Shown here: one piece after another, positions 37,880 to 45,289 of the stretch
Layout: each line of letters starts with the position of its first letter
Position numbering within the stretch: position 1 is the first letter of the stretch
NCBI RefSeq assembly: GCF_001995175.1
Contig: NZ_MUKN01000023.1
Location: 1 to 57,008, forward strand
DNA length: 57,008 nucleotides
Source of the DNA: Rathayibacter rhapontici
GTDB lineage: Bacteria > Actinomycetota > Actinomycetes > Actinomycetales > Microbacteriaceae
Direction: 5' to 3'
Notes under the pieces: generated by a model
Database searches by the model: none
What the model saw: the letters and a program-made list of their open reading frames with translations, nothing else
Told to the model about the DNA's origin: nothing
Translations under genes and position numbers: made by a program

Positions 37880-40135
37880 CTATCTCGTGCAGGCCGAATT
37901 GCTGACCGGGTCCTTCCCGGAATTCGAGCAGGTCGCGATATTGCCCCACGTCGACCAGTCCGACGGATTGTGCAGATAGATCGGATAAGCGGGCGCATTC
38001 GCGACATGATTGGCCGTCACGAGGTTCTTGTTGCCCGATCCGTCTTCGCGGGTGATCACCTGCAGTCCGTACATGCGGGGATTGGACAAGGTGTTCCCGG
38101 CGGCCGTCCATCCGTTGCCGGAGACCATCGTCAGCGACAGCACGTCGGTCGAGATGCGCGAGCCGCGGGCGACCACGTTGCCGATGATCTGCCCGTCCCA
38201 CGTCCCCTCCTTCGCCTCGATGGGCTCGGCGCCCGTGTCGCGGATGACGTTGTCGATCACCAGGTTGCGGTTCGACTTGTCCGAGGCGCAGCCGTTGTAC
38301 TCGCACCAGTTGCGGTCGGAGGTGCCGACGTAGACGCCCTCGCCGTACTTGGCGGTGACCAGTCCGGTGCGGCTGATCGTCGAGCCGACGATGAGCGAGT
38401 CGACGGTCTGGTTGCGGAGGTGCACGCCCTCGTAGCCGATCTCCGAGACCGTCAGATCCGCGATCCGGACCTCCGAGCTGGCGAGCACGTGGACTCCCTG
38501 GAACGCGTTCCTCACCGAGAAGCCGACGAGGTGCACGTTGTGCACGTCCTTGAGGGTCAGGGCGATGCCGGAGCCCGTGCTGCCCGTGGAGAGCACGGCG
38601 TTCGGGGAGCCGCAGAGCCAGACACCCGAGCTGCTGTCCGGGATCGAGCGCAGGGCGAAGGCGCCCGTGTACAGGCCGTCCGCCATCCGGATCACCTGAC
38701 CGGGGCGGGCGCCGACGAGGGCGCTGTTCAGCTCCGAGGAGGTGCGCACGGTCTTCGTCGGCGTCGGGCAGTCCGAGGCGGCCTGCAGCGCCGCGCGGGT
38801 GCTCCTCTGCTCGGCGGTGACGGTGGTCGGCTCGGTGACGGTGGACGTGCGGCCGCCGCTGTCACGGGCGGTGATCCAGTAGGAGTAGGCGACACCGAGG
38901 GCCGCGTCCTCGTCGCGGTACTGGCGCACCGGATCGGCGACGGTCGCGATCGTCTCGTCGCGGGATCCGTCGGAACGGTGCACGTCGTAGGAGACCACGT
39001 CGGAGGAGAAGGGCGCGTTCCAGCCGAGGACGTAGCCGTCGACGAGGGGGAACGCCTGCACCCCGCCGACTGCGAGGCCGTCGTCGGCCAGCTCGAACGC
39101 GTCGATGATCAGGTTCTTGTCGTCGGACGCCCAGTTCTTGCGGCCGGAGTAGGCGATCTTCACCGTGTGGACGCCGTCGGCGAGGTCAGAGCGCTCGAAC
39201 ACCGGCACCTGGTACTTCGTCGTGGAGCTGTAGCGGTCGACGGAGGCGACGAGCCTGCCGTCGATGGACACGTCCGCGATCCCGGAGGTGGGAGTGGTGC
39301 GGCTGAGCCAGCGGAACGAGGTCCCGGCGAAGGTGAACTGCACGTTGCCGGCGCCGTTCAGGTACTCGATGCTGCCTCCGCTGTCACCGCCGTTCATGGT
39401 GCGCCAGTCGCCGGAGTAGTCGAGCTTCCAGTGGCTGTCCTCGACCCGGAGCGGGTCGGTGCCGCTGGGCACGAAGTCCGCCGTGGGCGCCGGAGCGGGC
39501 GTCGGCGTCGTCGTCGGGCGCGGCGTGGCGGTCGGAGTCGTCGTCGGGGTCGCGGTCGGGGTCGCGGTCGGCGTGGGGGAGGGGCTCGGCTCCGTGGACG
39601 AGGCCTCCCTCCCGAGCTCGAAGGCGTCGATGATCAGATTCGCATCGGTCGCCGCGGGGTTCTTCTCGCCCGTGTAGGCGATCTTCACGGTGTGCACCTG
39701 GTCCGCGAGCCCGATCCTGGTGAGGACCGGCACCTGGTACTGGGTCGAGGACGAGTACCGGTCGACCTCGGTGAGGAGCTTGCCGTCGAGGTAGACGTTC
39801 GCGATCCCCGAGGTCGCGCCGGTGCGGCTGATCCAGCGGAAGGCGGTGCCGGTGAACTTGAACTGCACCCATCCCTCGCTGTTGAGGTACTTGATCCCGC
39901 CGCCGCTGTCACCGCCGGACATATCGCGCCAGGAACCCGAATAGGTGAGATCCACGCTGCTCTCCTGCACCCTGATAGGGGTGGTCGGAGTGGGCTGGAG
40001 AATCGCCGCGGAAGCAGGTTGCGCTAATCCGCCGACGGTCAGAAGAGAGACCAGTGCGACGGTGAGAGCGCCGAATCGGAATCGGCGAGAAGACGCGGCA
40101 GTGGGGGCTGCGCGCGCAGAGGACGAGAAAGGCAA
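37880..40135 (-). CDS. Secreted right-handed beta-helix protein with duplicated binding domains and Pro/Thr linker
   Basis: This 751-residue protein has a signal peptide (GALTVALVSLLTVGGLAQPASA) and a first beta-sandwich-like domain (about 48-172). A Pro-Thr linker follows (about 176-222, TPTATPT type), then a second copy of the domain (about 223-345), a fibronectin-III-like segment (about 350-440; YVLGWNAP...SYDVHRSDGS...YSYWITARD) and a parallel beta-helix (about 450-751). The helix has repeated turns such as 'VHNVHLVGFSVRNAFQGVHVLASSEVRIADLTVSEIGYEGVHLRN'. The two domains share RYSS(S/T)T(Q/K)YQVPV and VHTVKIAY. It looks like a pectate-lyase-fold polysaccharide-active protein. The start is TTG 40135, with GCGGAG 5 bases upstream. 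Confidence 0.85.
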   Translation of the reverse strand: MPFSSSARAAPTAASSRRFRFGALTVALVSLLTVGGLAQPASAAILQPTPTTPIRVQESSVDLTYSGSWRDMSGGDSGGGIKYLNSEGWVQFKFTGTAFRWISRTGATSGIANVYLDGKLLTEVDRYSSSTQYQVPVLTRIGLADQVHTVKIAYTGEKNPAATDANLIIDAFELGREASSTEPSPSPTPTATPTATPTTTPTATPRPTTTPTPAPAPTADFVPSGTDPLRVEDSHWKLDYSGDWRTMNGGDSGGSIEYLNGAGNVQFTFAGTSFRWLSRTTPTSGIADVSIDGRLVASVDRYSSTTKYQVPVFERSDLADGVHTVKIAYSGRKNWASDDKNLIIDAFELADDGLAVGGVQAFPLVDGYVLGWNAPFSSDVVSYDVHRSDGSRDETIATVADPVRQYRDEDAALGVAYSYWITARDSGGRTSTVTEPTTVTAEQRSTRAALQAASDCPTPTKTVRTSSELNSALVGARPGQVIRMADGLYTGAFALRSIPDSSSGVWLCGSPNAVLSTGSTGSGIALTLKDVHNVHLVGFSVRNAFQGVHVLASSEVRIADLTVSEIGYEGVHLRNQTVDSLIVGSTISRTGLVTAKYGEGVYVGTSDRNWCEYNGCASDKSNRNLVIDNVIRDTGAEPIEAKEGTWDGQIIGNVVARGSRISTDVLSLTMVSGNGWTAAGNTLSNPRMYGLQVITREDGSGNKNLVTANHVANAPAYPIYLHNPSDWSTWGNIATCSNSGKDPVSNSACTR

Positions 40136-40388
40136 GAGAACTCCGCAGGGTCTCGAGGAAAGGGGATTGCCTCGAATCTACGTAGCCTTTATCGTCCTCT
40201 CTCCGATCGGAGCATTAATCGGGTTAGCCCTCCCCCAGACGGGCCGCACCCTCGCCGGAAGCGACCGGAACGCCTCGCCTGCGCCGGGGCACGCGATGGA
40301 CGCCCGGGTCAAGGGTCGTTCCAGGACTCGTTCCGCGTGCCTACCCTGGCCGCACTCGCGGGGACCAGGGACCCCTGCGGGCGAGGGG
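40136..40388. other. Intergenic region upstream of the beta-helix gene
   Basis: No gene is supported here. The part next to the beta-helix gene has a ribosome site (GCGGAG) and the motif GCAATCCCC at 40162-40170 (minus strand). An AT-richer patch at 40170-40220 with TACGTA and TAAAGG-like boxes probably holds the promoter. The rest (40250-40388) is plain GC-rich sequence. Confidence 0.4.
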
Positions 40389-40419
40389 GGGGCAGGGACG
40401 TTCGGGTCGTCCCTGCCCC
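40389..40419 (-). terminator. Strong 12-bp hairpin terminator
   Basis: GGGGCAGGGACG (40389-40400) and CGTCCCTGCCCC (40408-40419) form a perfect 12-base stem with a TTCGGGT loop, about 40 bases after the stop of the 71-residue gene on the minus strand. Confidence 0.7.
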
Positions 40420-40460
40420 GTCGCCGCGGTCACTCCGGTCCGGGAGGACGCGCAGCCCCG

Positions 40461-40676
40461 CTACCAGGCGTCCGACGAAGAGTCGGGATCGGGTCGGCAG
40501 TCGTTCCGCCCGCAGTCGACCGCGCCGAGCTGCTCGAGAAGGTGAGCAGCGAGGCCCGGGTGGATGGCGCCGGGCGAGCGGAGGGCGTCGCGCAGCAGCA
40601 TGACCGTGCAGCGTGGGTCCTCCGAGTCGAGCGCGCGTGCGAGGCCGCACGGGTGCTCCGGCGCGAGGACGGTCAT
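40461..40676 (-). CDS. Small hypothetical protein (71 aa) coupled to the DUF7882-like gene
   Basis: ATG 40676 overlaps the stop of the preceding gene by ATGA. The product (MTVLAPEHPCGLARALDSED..., ...LLEQLGAVDCGRNDCRPDPDSSSDAW) is soluble, with a helical middle and four Cys residues (PHPCG-like 'HPCG', 'PRCTV', 'DCGRNDC'). The Cys spacing could bind a metal, but no known motif fits. A strong terminator follows. No family recognised. Confidence 0.55.
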   Translation of the reverse strand: MTVLAPEHPCGLARALDSEDPRCTVMLLRDALRSPGAIHPGLAAHLLEQLGAVDCGRNDCRPDPDSSSDAW

Positions 40677-41003
40677 GCCACGCGAGCGGACTGCGCCGGT
40701 CCGGGGGCCGGCTCGGCGAGCGGCTGGAGGCCCTTCGCCGTGTCCGCCGCACGCAGGAGCGCCTCGATCCACGCCGGGTCGATGGCCGGCGCCGAGGATC
40801 CGGCGTAGGAGAACTGGATCGGGATCGCGGCGTGCATCCACAGCGCCCTGCGACCCGAGCCCGTGGACACGGCGGCGGGGAGGGTGAGCAGGAACCCCTC
40901 GCTCCGGCGCAGCTTCGTGAGGACCACGATCTGCAGATGCGCGAGCGTGCGGTCGTCGAGGTCGAGCGGGGTGGGAGGGGGATCCGTAGAGGAGCTGGCC
41001 CAT
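40673..41003 (-). pseudogene. DUF7882-like Microbacteriaceae protein, frameshifted in a G5 tract
   Basis: ATG 41003, with AAGGA 8 bases upstream, encodes 'MGQLLYGSP' and then drifts out of frame. The family's core 'PLDLDDRTLAHLQIVVLTKLRRSEGFLLTLPAAVSTGSGRRALWMHAAIPIQFSYAGS...' is complete in the next frame to 40673. Removing one base from the run of five G (40977-40981; C on the coding strand) restores 'GSPPTPLDLDDRTLAHLQ'. The family is a small soluble protein of unknown function seen widely in Microbacteriaceae; the name is from memory and unverified. A homopolymer tract at the break makes sequencing error or phase variation possible. Confidence 0.72.
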
Positions 41004-41186
41004 GATGCGTGTCCTTGTCTGCCGGGGTCTGGGGCGTGACCAGGTGGTGCTCTGTTCAGGTACAAGAAGGTAGGTCTCTCGGGCGGTCGCCATCAGGGTT
41101 CGCCTATCCGCTCAGCGCACTCATCTGCACCGTCCCCGTGAACTGGGGTAGCGGGGTGCTGAGCACTGCGCAGGAGGAGGTCACCC

Positions 41187-41276
41187 GTGGTGGAGCACTC
41201 GGAAGCCCTCGAGCAGCTCGCGGTGATCCTCGATCGAGGTACTCCTGCGCCCTCGACGCAGCGTCGTGCCGGCTGA
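41187..41276 (+). CDS. 29-codon leader ORF (or split N-terminus) before the AraC regulator
   Basis: AGGAGGAGG followed 6 bases later by tandem GTG codons at 41187 and 41190 is the strongest ribosome site in the neighbourhood. It opens a 29-residue frame (VVEHSEALEQLAVILDRGTPAPSTQRRAG) ending in TGA at 41274-41276, which overlaps the AraC-frame GTG at 41266. It is either a translationally coupled leader peptide or the true N-terminus of the AraC gene separated by a frame error. Confidence 0.45.
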   Translation: MVEHSEALEQLAVILDRGTPAPSTQRRAG

Positions 41277-42240
41277 TCGGCCCCCGGGCATCTCGACCGA
41301 CGATCGCACGAAGGTGCGGATCGAGGCGGAGGGGAGCGGTGTCGACTGGGCCTCCGAGGTCCTCGCTGGCTTCTACTCGGGCACCGGATGGAGTGTCACC
41401 CCGACCGACGGACCGTTCTCGTTCCGCTACGCCGCCCTCGGCGACGCCGCGATGACGCTGCGCACCTCCCAGATGTGCGGCACGACGCTCGGCGGCAACC
41501 CCGGCACGGGCGACTACGTCGTGCAGTGGCTCGTCGGCGGCAGCGCCGTCATGGACGTCGAGCACGACGCCGTGGCCCTGACCCGGCGCGTGCCGATGCT
41601 CGCTCCCGCGTACCGCCCGTTCGTGTTCTCCTTCACCGACTACGACCAGAGGCTCGTGCACCTCGACCGCGCCCACGTCGCCCGCGTCTCCTCCGAGCAC
41701 GGCCTCCGCGGAGCGCTCCGCTTCGATCACCTGCGCAGCGTCGATCCCGCGGCGGTCGCGCGCTGGCACGCGGTCATCGGCGAGGTCTCCACCGCGGTGC
41801 GCACGGGCCGCGTCACTCCGCTGCTCTGGGACCGCCTGTCGCGCCGTGCAGCGGCCGCGTTCCTCGACCTGTATCCGCCCGAAGACGCGGTCCTGCCCCG
41901 GGTGCTCCTCGCGCCGAGCAACGGCGGTCTCCGCGCGGCCGTCGAGTTCGTGCACGAGAACGCGCACCGGGCCATCGGTCCGATCGAGATCGCCCACGCC
42001 GCGCACCTCAGCGTCCGGGGAACGCAGGCGGCGTTCCAGCGCCTGCTGGGGACGACTCCGCTGCAGTACCTCCGGGAGGTGCGCCTGGACCGAGTGCGGA
42101 CCGACCTCCGCCTCGCCGATCCCGCCCGGGTCACGGTCGCCCACGTCGCGCGCGCCTGGGGCTTCAGTCACCTGAGCCGTTTCTCGGCCGCCTACGCTGA
42201 GCGCTTCGGCGAGTACCCGAGCAGCACCCTCGGCCGCTGA
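41266..42240 (+). CDS. AraC family transcriptional regulator
   Basis: This protein of up to 324 residues has an N-terminal cupin-like ligand region of the AraC_binding_2 sort ('TLGGNPGTGDYVVQWLVGGSAVMDVEHDAVAL', 'PFVFSFTDYDQRLVHLD'). The C-terminal AraC double helix-turn-helix follows ('GPIEIAHAAHLSVRGTQAAFQRLLGTTPLQYLREVRLDRVRTDLRLADPARVTVAHVARAWGFSHLSRFSAAYAERFGEYPSSTL'). The GTG at 41266 has no ribosome site of its own; the strong one at 41174-41180 serves the 29-codon frame before it. Translation therefore depends on coupling, or the true start is at 41187 with a frame break. No adjacent target gene is obvious. Confidence 0.85.
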   Translation: MPADRPPGISTDDRTKVRIEAEGSGVDWASEVLAGFYSGTGWSVTPTDGPFSFRYAALGDAAMTLRTSQMCGTTLGGNPGTGDYVVQWLVGGSAVMDVEHDAVALTRRVPMLAPAYRPFVFSFTDYDQRLVHLDRAHVARVSSEHGLRGALRFDHLRSVDPAAVARWHAVIGEVSTAVRTGRVTPLLWDRLSRRAAAAFLDLYPPEDAVLPRVLLAPSNGGLRAAVEFVHENAHRAIGPIEIAHAAHLSVRGTQAAFQRLLGTTPLQYLREVRLDRVRTDLRLADPARVTVAHVARAWGFSHLSRFSAAYAERFGEYPSSTLGR

Positions 42241-42302
42241 CCGGCGAGGTCGACAAGGCGCCGCAGCGGGGAAGCAGCACTCGGCCCGGCCGTCGGCGCG
42301 CC

Positions 42303-42665
42303 TCAGGCCTCGAGCAGTCCGAGACCGTGCACGGCCGTCTCCTCGTCGTCCTCCTCGAGGCCGGGCCGGTGCACGGCGAGAGCATGACGAGCGATGCGGC
42401 TCCGGATGTCCTCGACCGCGATGGACGTCGCCTCACTCGTCTCTTCGTCGAGGCCCGCACCGGACTCCGTCGACATCGCGACGAGTTCGCTGCGCCCGTG
42501 CAGCGTGAGCTGCACCTCGCAGGGCCGCCCCTGCTCGGTGAAGGCCGGGAAGGCGACAAGGTCGGCGTGCCTGCCGCGTTCGATGGCTGTCACCAGTTCC
42601 AGCAGAGCCGTTCCGATCGCATCCGCGACCAGGAAGCGGGTGGATCCGTACGTCATCTGCTTCAT
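42303..42665 (-). CDS. Small protein of the local three-member family (paralog C, 120 aa)
   Basis: The protein begins 'MKQMTYGSTRFLVADAIGTALLELVTAIERGRHADLVAFPAFTEQGRPCEVQLTLHGRSELVAMSTESG' and has a long acidic tail. Its M-x-x-x-x-Y-G/S start, 'LVAD' helix, central strands and (G)xSxLxxxS turn line up with 12071-12442 and 15295-15645, though this copy is more diverged. The MxxxxYGS start also resembles the DUF7882-like protein at 40673-41003, which hints at a wider superfamily. GAGGG is immediately before ATG 42665. Function unknown. Confidence 0.62.
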   Translation of the reverse strand: MKQMTYGSTRFLVADAIGTALLELVTAIERGRHADLVAFPAFTEQGRPCEVQLTLHGRSELVAMSTESGAGLDEETSEATSIAVEDIRSRIARHALAVHRPGLEEDDEETAVHGLGLLEA

Positions 42666-42756
42666 GCCCTCAGTCTTCGCCGGCCGGGGCGTGCGCGCTC
42701 GTTCTTGCTTTCACCTCGGTGATCGGGTAACAGCCACGGCGAGGACGACGCCCGGC

Positions 42757-42864
42757 TCACCCCTCGAGCAGCAGGAGCACCACCAGGTGCCCCACCACGA
42801 TCACCGTCACCACCATCGCGGTCGTCGCGATCACCCGCACGCCCCGTCGATCCTCCGCACCCAT
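42757..42864 (-). CDS. Possible 35-residue single-pass membrane microprotein
   Basis: ATG 42864 opens a frame with a charged start (MGAEDRRGVRV) followed by one continuous hydrophobic helix (IATTAMVVTVIVVGHLVVLLLLEG) and a stop. The pattern (charged cap, 22-residue helix) is convincing for a membrane microprotein, and the space between flanking genes is otherwise empty. The ribosome site (GGACGG) is weak. It could be chance in GTG-rich sequence. Confidence 0.35.
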   Translation of the reverse strand: MGAEDRRGVRVIATTAMVVTVIVVGHLVVLLLLEG

Positions 42865-42935
42865 CCGTCCAGTGAAGCGCACCCCGCTCAGGAAGCGCGC
42901 GTCCCCCTCCCGGGGCGCACGGCTATCGTGCGGGG

Positions 42936-43661
42936 ATGCCCACGAGCGATGAGACCTGGACCCTGGCCGACCACGACGTTCCGCTGTACCGCAGCGGGGA
43001 GGGCGAGCGCGCCCTCATCCTGATCCACGAGGTGTGGGGGGTGGACGGGCACATCCGCTCCGTCGCCGACCGGTACGCGGCCGAGGGGTTCCGCGTCGTC
43101 GCTCCCGAGCTGCTGGCCGACAGCGGGCTGCTCGAGCAGCTCGACACCGAGCAGCGGGCCGACTACGACCACCCGGTGCGGCGCCTGCCGCGGCAGGTCG
43201 AGCTGCGCACCTTCTTCGCGCCCGTGTTCACTCCCGAGCACGCAGCACGGAGCGTCGCGATCCTCCGCGCGCTCGTCACCCGCCTGCTGAGCGAGGACGG
43301 AGTGACGAGCGTCTCGGTCACCGGCTTCTGCTATGGCGGCACCTTCAGCTGGGCGCTGGCGCTCGCCGAGCGGCGACTCGCGGCGGCCGTCCCCTTCTAC
43401 GGGCACGTCACGGCGTCCGACGAGGAGCTCGCGGCCCTCGAGGTGGGCGTGCTGGCCTTCGTCGGCGATCAGGACGCGCCGCTCGTCGAGCAGGTGCCCC
43501 GGATCCGCGAGGCGACGGCCGAGGAGGACGTCGAGGTGGTCGTCTACCCGGGTGCGGGTCACGCGTTCTTCAACGACTCGAACGAGGGCGCCTACGTCCC
43601 GGAGGCGGCGGCCGACTCGTGGACGCGGGCGCTCGCGTTCCTCCGGGCTCGCGCGATCTAG
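42936..43661 (+). CDS. Dienelactone hydrolase family protein
   Basis: This 241-residue alpha/beta hydrolase has 'ALILIHEVWGVDGHIRSVADRYAAEGFRVVAPELLADSG', the nucleophile Cys in 'VTGFCYGGTFSW', the Asp region 'LAFVGDQDAPL' and the catalytic His in 'YPGAGHAFFND'. The Cys-Asp-His triad is that of dienelactone hydrolases, which open lactone rings in aromatic breakdown; many relatives have other esters as substrates. TATCGT at 42924-42929 followed by ATG 42936 suggests a leaderless transcript. It is monocistronic and faces a converging regulator gene. Confidence 0.9.
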   Translation: MPTSDETWTLADHDVPLYRSGEGERALILIHEVWGVDGHIRSVADRYAAEGFRVVAPELLADSGLLEQLDTEQRADYDHPVRRLPRQVELRTFFAPVFTPEHAARSVAILRALVTRLLSEDGVTSVSVTGFCYGGTFSWALALAERRLAAAVPFYGHVTASDEELAALEVGVLAFVGDQDAPLVEQVPRIREATAEEDVEVVVYPGAGHAFFNDSNEGAYVPEAAADSWTRALAFLRARAI

Positions 43662-43663
43662 GG

Positions 43664-43683
43664 GCCGGTGAGCGCACCGGTCC
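43664..43683. terminator. Bidirectional hairpin between convergent genes
   Basis: GGCCGGTG (43664-43671), loop AGCG and CACCGGTC (43676-43683) form a tight stem. It fills the 22-base gap between the dienelactone hydrolase and the LuxR-like regulator, which converge. Confidence 0.55.
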
Positions 43684-44670
43684 TCAGCGGCGCGACCGCG
43701 TCGGCAGCAGACCGCGCTTCGCTGCGAGGACTCCCGCCTGGAACCGGCTCTCGGCGCCGAGCAGCTCGAACAGCACGGCGATGTGGCGGCGGCAGGTCCG
43801 CACGCTCATCCCGAGCCGCGCAGCGAGCGCGTCGTCCGTCAGACCCGAGGCGAGGCCGGCCAGCACCGAGCGCTGCACGGCGCTGAGAGGCACGTCCGGG
43901 TCGACGGGGCTCGCGCTGAACGGGACGGCGAACTCCCACGCGGCGTCGAAGACGCGGGCGAGGGCCGACGCCAGATCCGGCGAGCGGACGACGAGGGCGG
44001 CGCGGTCGTCGTCGTCGCGGCCCCGCGAGACGACGGCGAGCGAGCGGTCGAAGACGACGAGGCGGAACGGCACGAGCGGCAGGGTGCGGAACTCGGCTCC
44101 CAGCGGCTCGAGCTGCTCGACGGAGCGCCTGGTGGCCGCGTGGTCGCGCCGGCGCTCGTGGTACAGGGTGCGGCGGAAGACTCCGCGGGCGAGGATCTCG
44201 CGGTCGGTCCCGTCGCTCGCGTCGTGCCGCTCGACGCTGCTCGTGCCCGGCGCGGCGATGAGGATCTCGCGGGTGGCGGTGCGCCCGAGATCCAGCAGGA
44301 GTCGCAGGACCGTCGCGGGGTCCTCGACCACCTCGACGTGCTCGGTGCCCGCGACGGCGCGCTGCGCACTGCGGTAGGCGGGCACGAGGGCCATCAGCTC
44401 GTTGCGGCGGCGCGAGATCGCGGCCTGCAGCTCGAGCACGCGGCGCTCGTCGTCGTCGACCAGCTCGGCCAGCGCGGTGTCGGGCGACGCGGTCCCGAGG
44501 GCCGATCCGCCCTCGTGCAGCGGGCGGAGCAGGCGGCTGCCGAGCAGCTCCTCGCGCGCCGACTCCAGGTCGCGGATCGCGAGCCCGAGCTCGTCGGACG
44601 CGCCCTCGAGGGTCCAGTCGCTGCGGACGCAGGCGTGCAGGTAGAGGGCGATCGCGTTCTCGCTCAGCAC
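43684..44670 (-). CDS. TrmB/LuxR-like regulator
   Basis: This 328-residue protein has an N-terminal winged-helix segment (ENAIALYLHACVRSDWTLEGASDELGLAIRDLESAREELLGSRLL). A phospholipase-D-like or sensor region follows in the middle ('REILIAAPGTSSVERHD...'), then a C-terminal LuxR helix-turn-helix ('LSAVQRSVLAGLASGLTDDALAARLGMSVRTCRRHIAVLFELLGAESRFQAGVLAAKRGLL'). The arrangement is typical of actinobacterial regulators linked to secondary metabolism. GTG 44670 lies after TAGACT and a GGGGG-containing leader. Its target is unknown, but it is encoded beside a small membrane protein. Confidence 0.82.
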   Translation of the reverse strand: MLSENAIALYLHACVRSDWTLEGASDELGLAIRDLESAREELLGSRLLRPLHEGGSALGTASPDTALAELVDDDERRVLELQAAISRRRNELMALVPAYRSAQRAVAGTEHVEVVEDPATVLRLLLDLGRTATREILIAAPGTSSVERHDASDGTDREILARGVFRRTLYHERRRDHAATRRSVEQLEPLGAEFRTLPLVPFRLVVFDRSLAVVSRGRDDDDRAALVVRSPDLASALARVFDAAWEFAVPFSASPVDPDVPLSAVQRSVLAGLASGLTDDALAARLGMSVRTCRRHIAVLFELLGAESRFQAGVLAAKRGLLPTRSRR

Positions 44671-44723
44671 CGGTCGGCCCCCGTTCTCCCGCCTCGACGA
44701 GTCTAGGAGGGCGCTCGGCCGCG

Positions 44724-45077
44724 TCACCGCCGGGCGACCGCCGCGAGGACGGCCAGCTCGAGGGCGACCGCGGCTGCGACGACTGCGATCGCGATGGGGC
44801 CGACGACCGCGATCAACGGAGTGAGGGCCGCCAGCGCGAGGAACGGCGACAGCAGCCCGATCAGCACGCCCGTCCGTCGGGCCGCCGGGCGGGAGCGGAC
44901 GAAGGGCACGACCGCGAGGCACAGGGCGGCGGCGGCGACGATCACCACGGCGAGCAGAGCCGCGGGAGACGTGCCCGGGACGACGAGCAGCACGGCGAGG
45001 GCGGCCCACGCGACGGAGCCGACCACGGCGGTCGGGCGCACGTGCGCGGCGGGGGAGCGGGTTCCGGTGACGGTCAT
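44724..45077 (-). CDS. Small multi-pass membrane protein (117 aa)
   Basis: GAGAGGA precedes ATG 45077. The protein has about four hydrophobic helices (VVGSVAWAALAVLLVVPGT, ALLAVVIVAAAALCLAVVPFV, TGVLIGLLSPFLALAALTPLIAVVGPIAI, VVAAAVALELAVLAAVA) with short Arg-rich loops. This is a common generic small membrane protein in actinobacteria without a known job. It lies upstream of the LuxR-like gene on the same strand, 53 bases apart. Confidence 0.65.
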   Translation of the reverse strand: MTVTGTRSPAAHVRPTAVVGSVAWAALAVLLVVPGTSPAALLAVVIVAAAALCLAVVPFVRSRPAARRTGVLIGLLSPFLALAALTPLIAVVGPIAIAVVAAAVALELAVLAAVARR

Positions 45078-45289
45078 GGTGCGGTCCTCTCGGCGGGTGG
45101 TCCACCGGACCTCGCTGCCGGCGGTACTCCGAGACTCCGGCACCCGCACCGGTGCCGCCAGATCAGGCACTGGGCGCGGCAGCATGCTGACACGACCGGC
45201 ATCCCCTACGCCCCGCAGCGCGGGAGTTCCGAGGGTGCCGAGGGTCGCGGCAGTATCCGGACGCGTCAGTGTGCTGCCACGCGTTCCGC

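Noticed and set aside
37528..38007. Minus-strand frame of 159 codons and plus-strand frame 37530-37979
   Set aside because: Arg/Ser/Pro-rich shadow frames with no domain. The minus-strand coding pattern in this area fits the small secreted gene (37452-37794) and the beta-helix gene instead.
40977..40981. Confirmed phase-variable G tract
   Set aside because: Five G residues are short for phase variation, and nearby genes show similar single-base breaks, so read error is at least as likely.
45178..45278. Distant inverted repeat GGCAGCATGCTGAC / GTCAGTGTGCTGCC upstream of 44724-45077
   Set aside because: Imperfect arms with a 73-base loop; no clear gene or promoter relation, so not listed as a feature.
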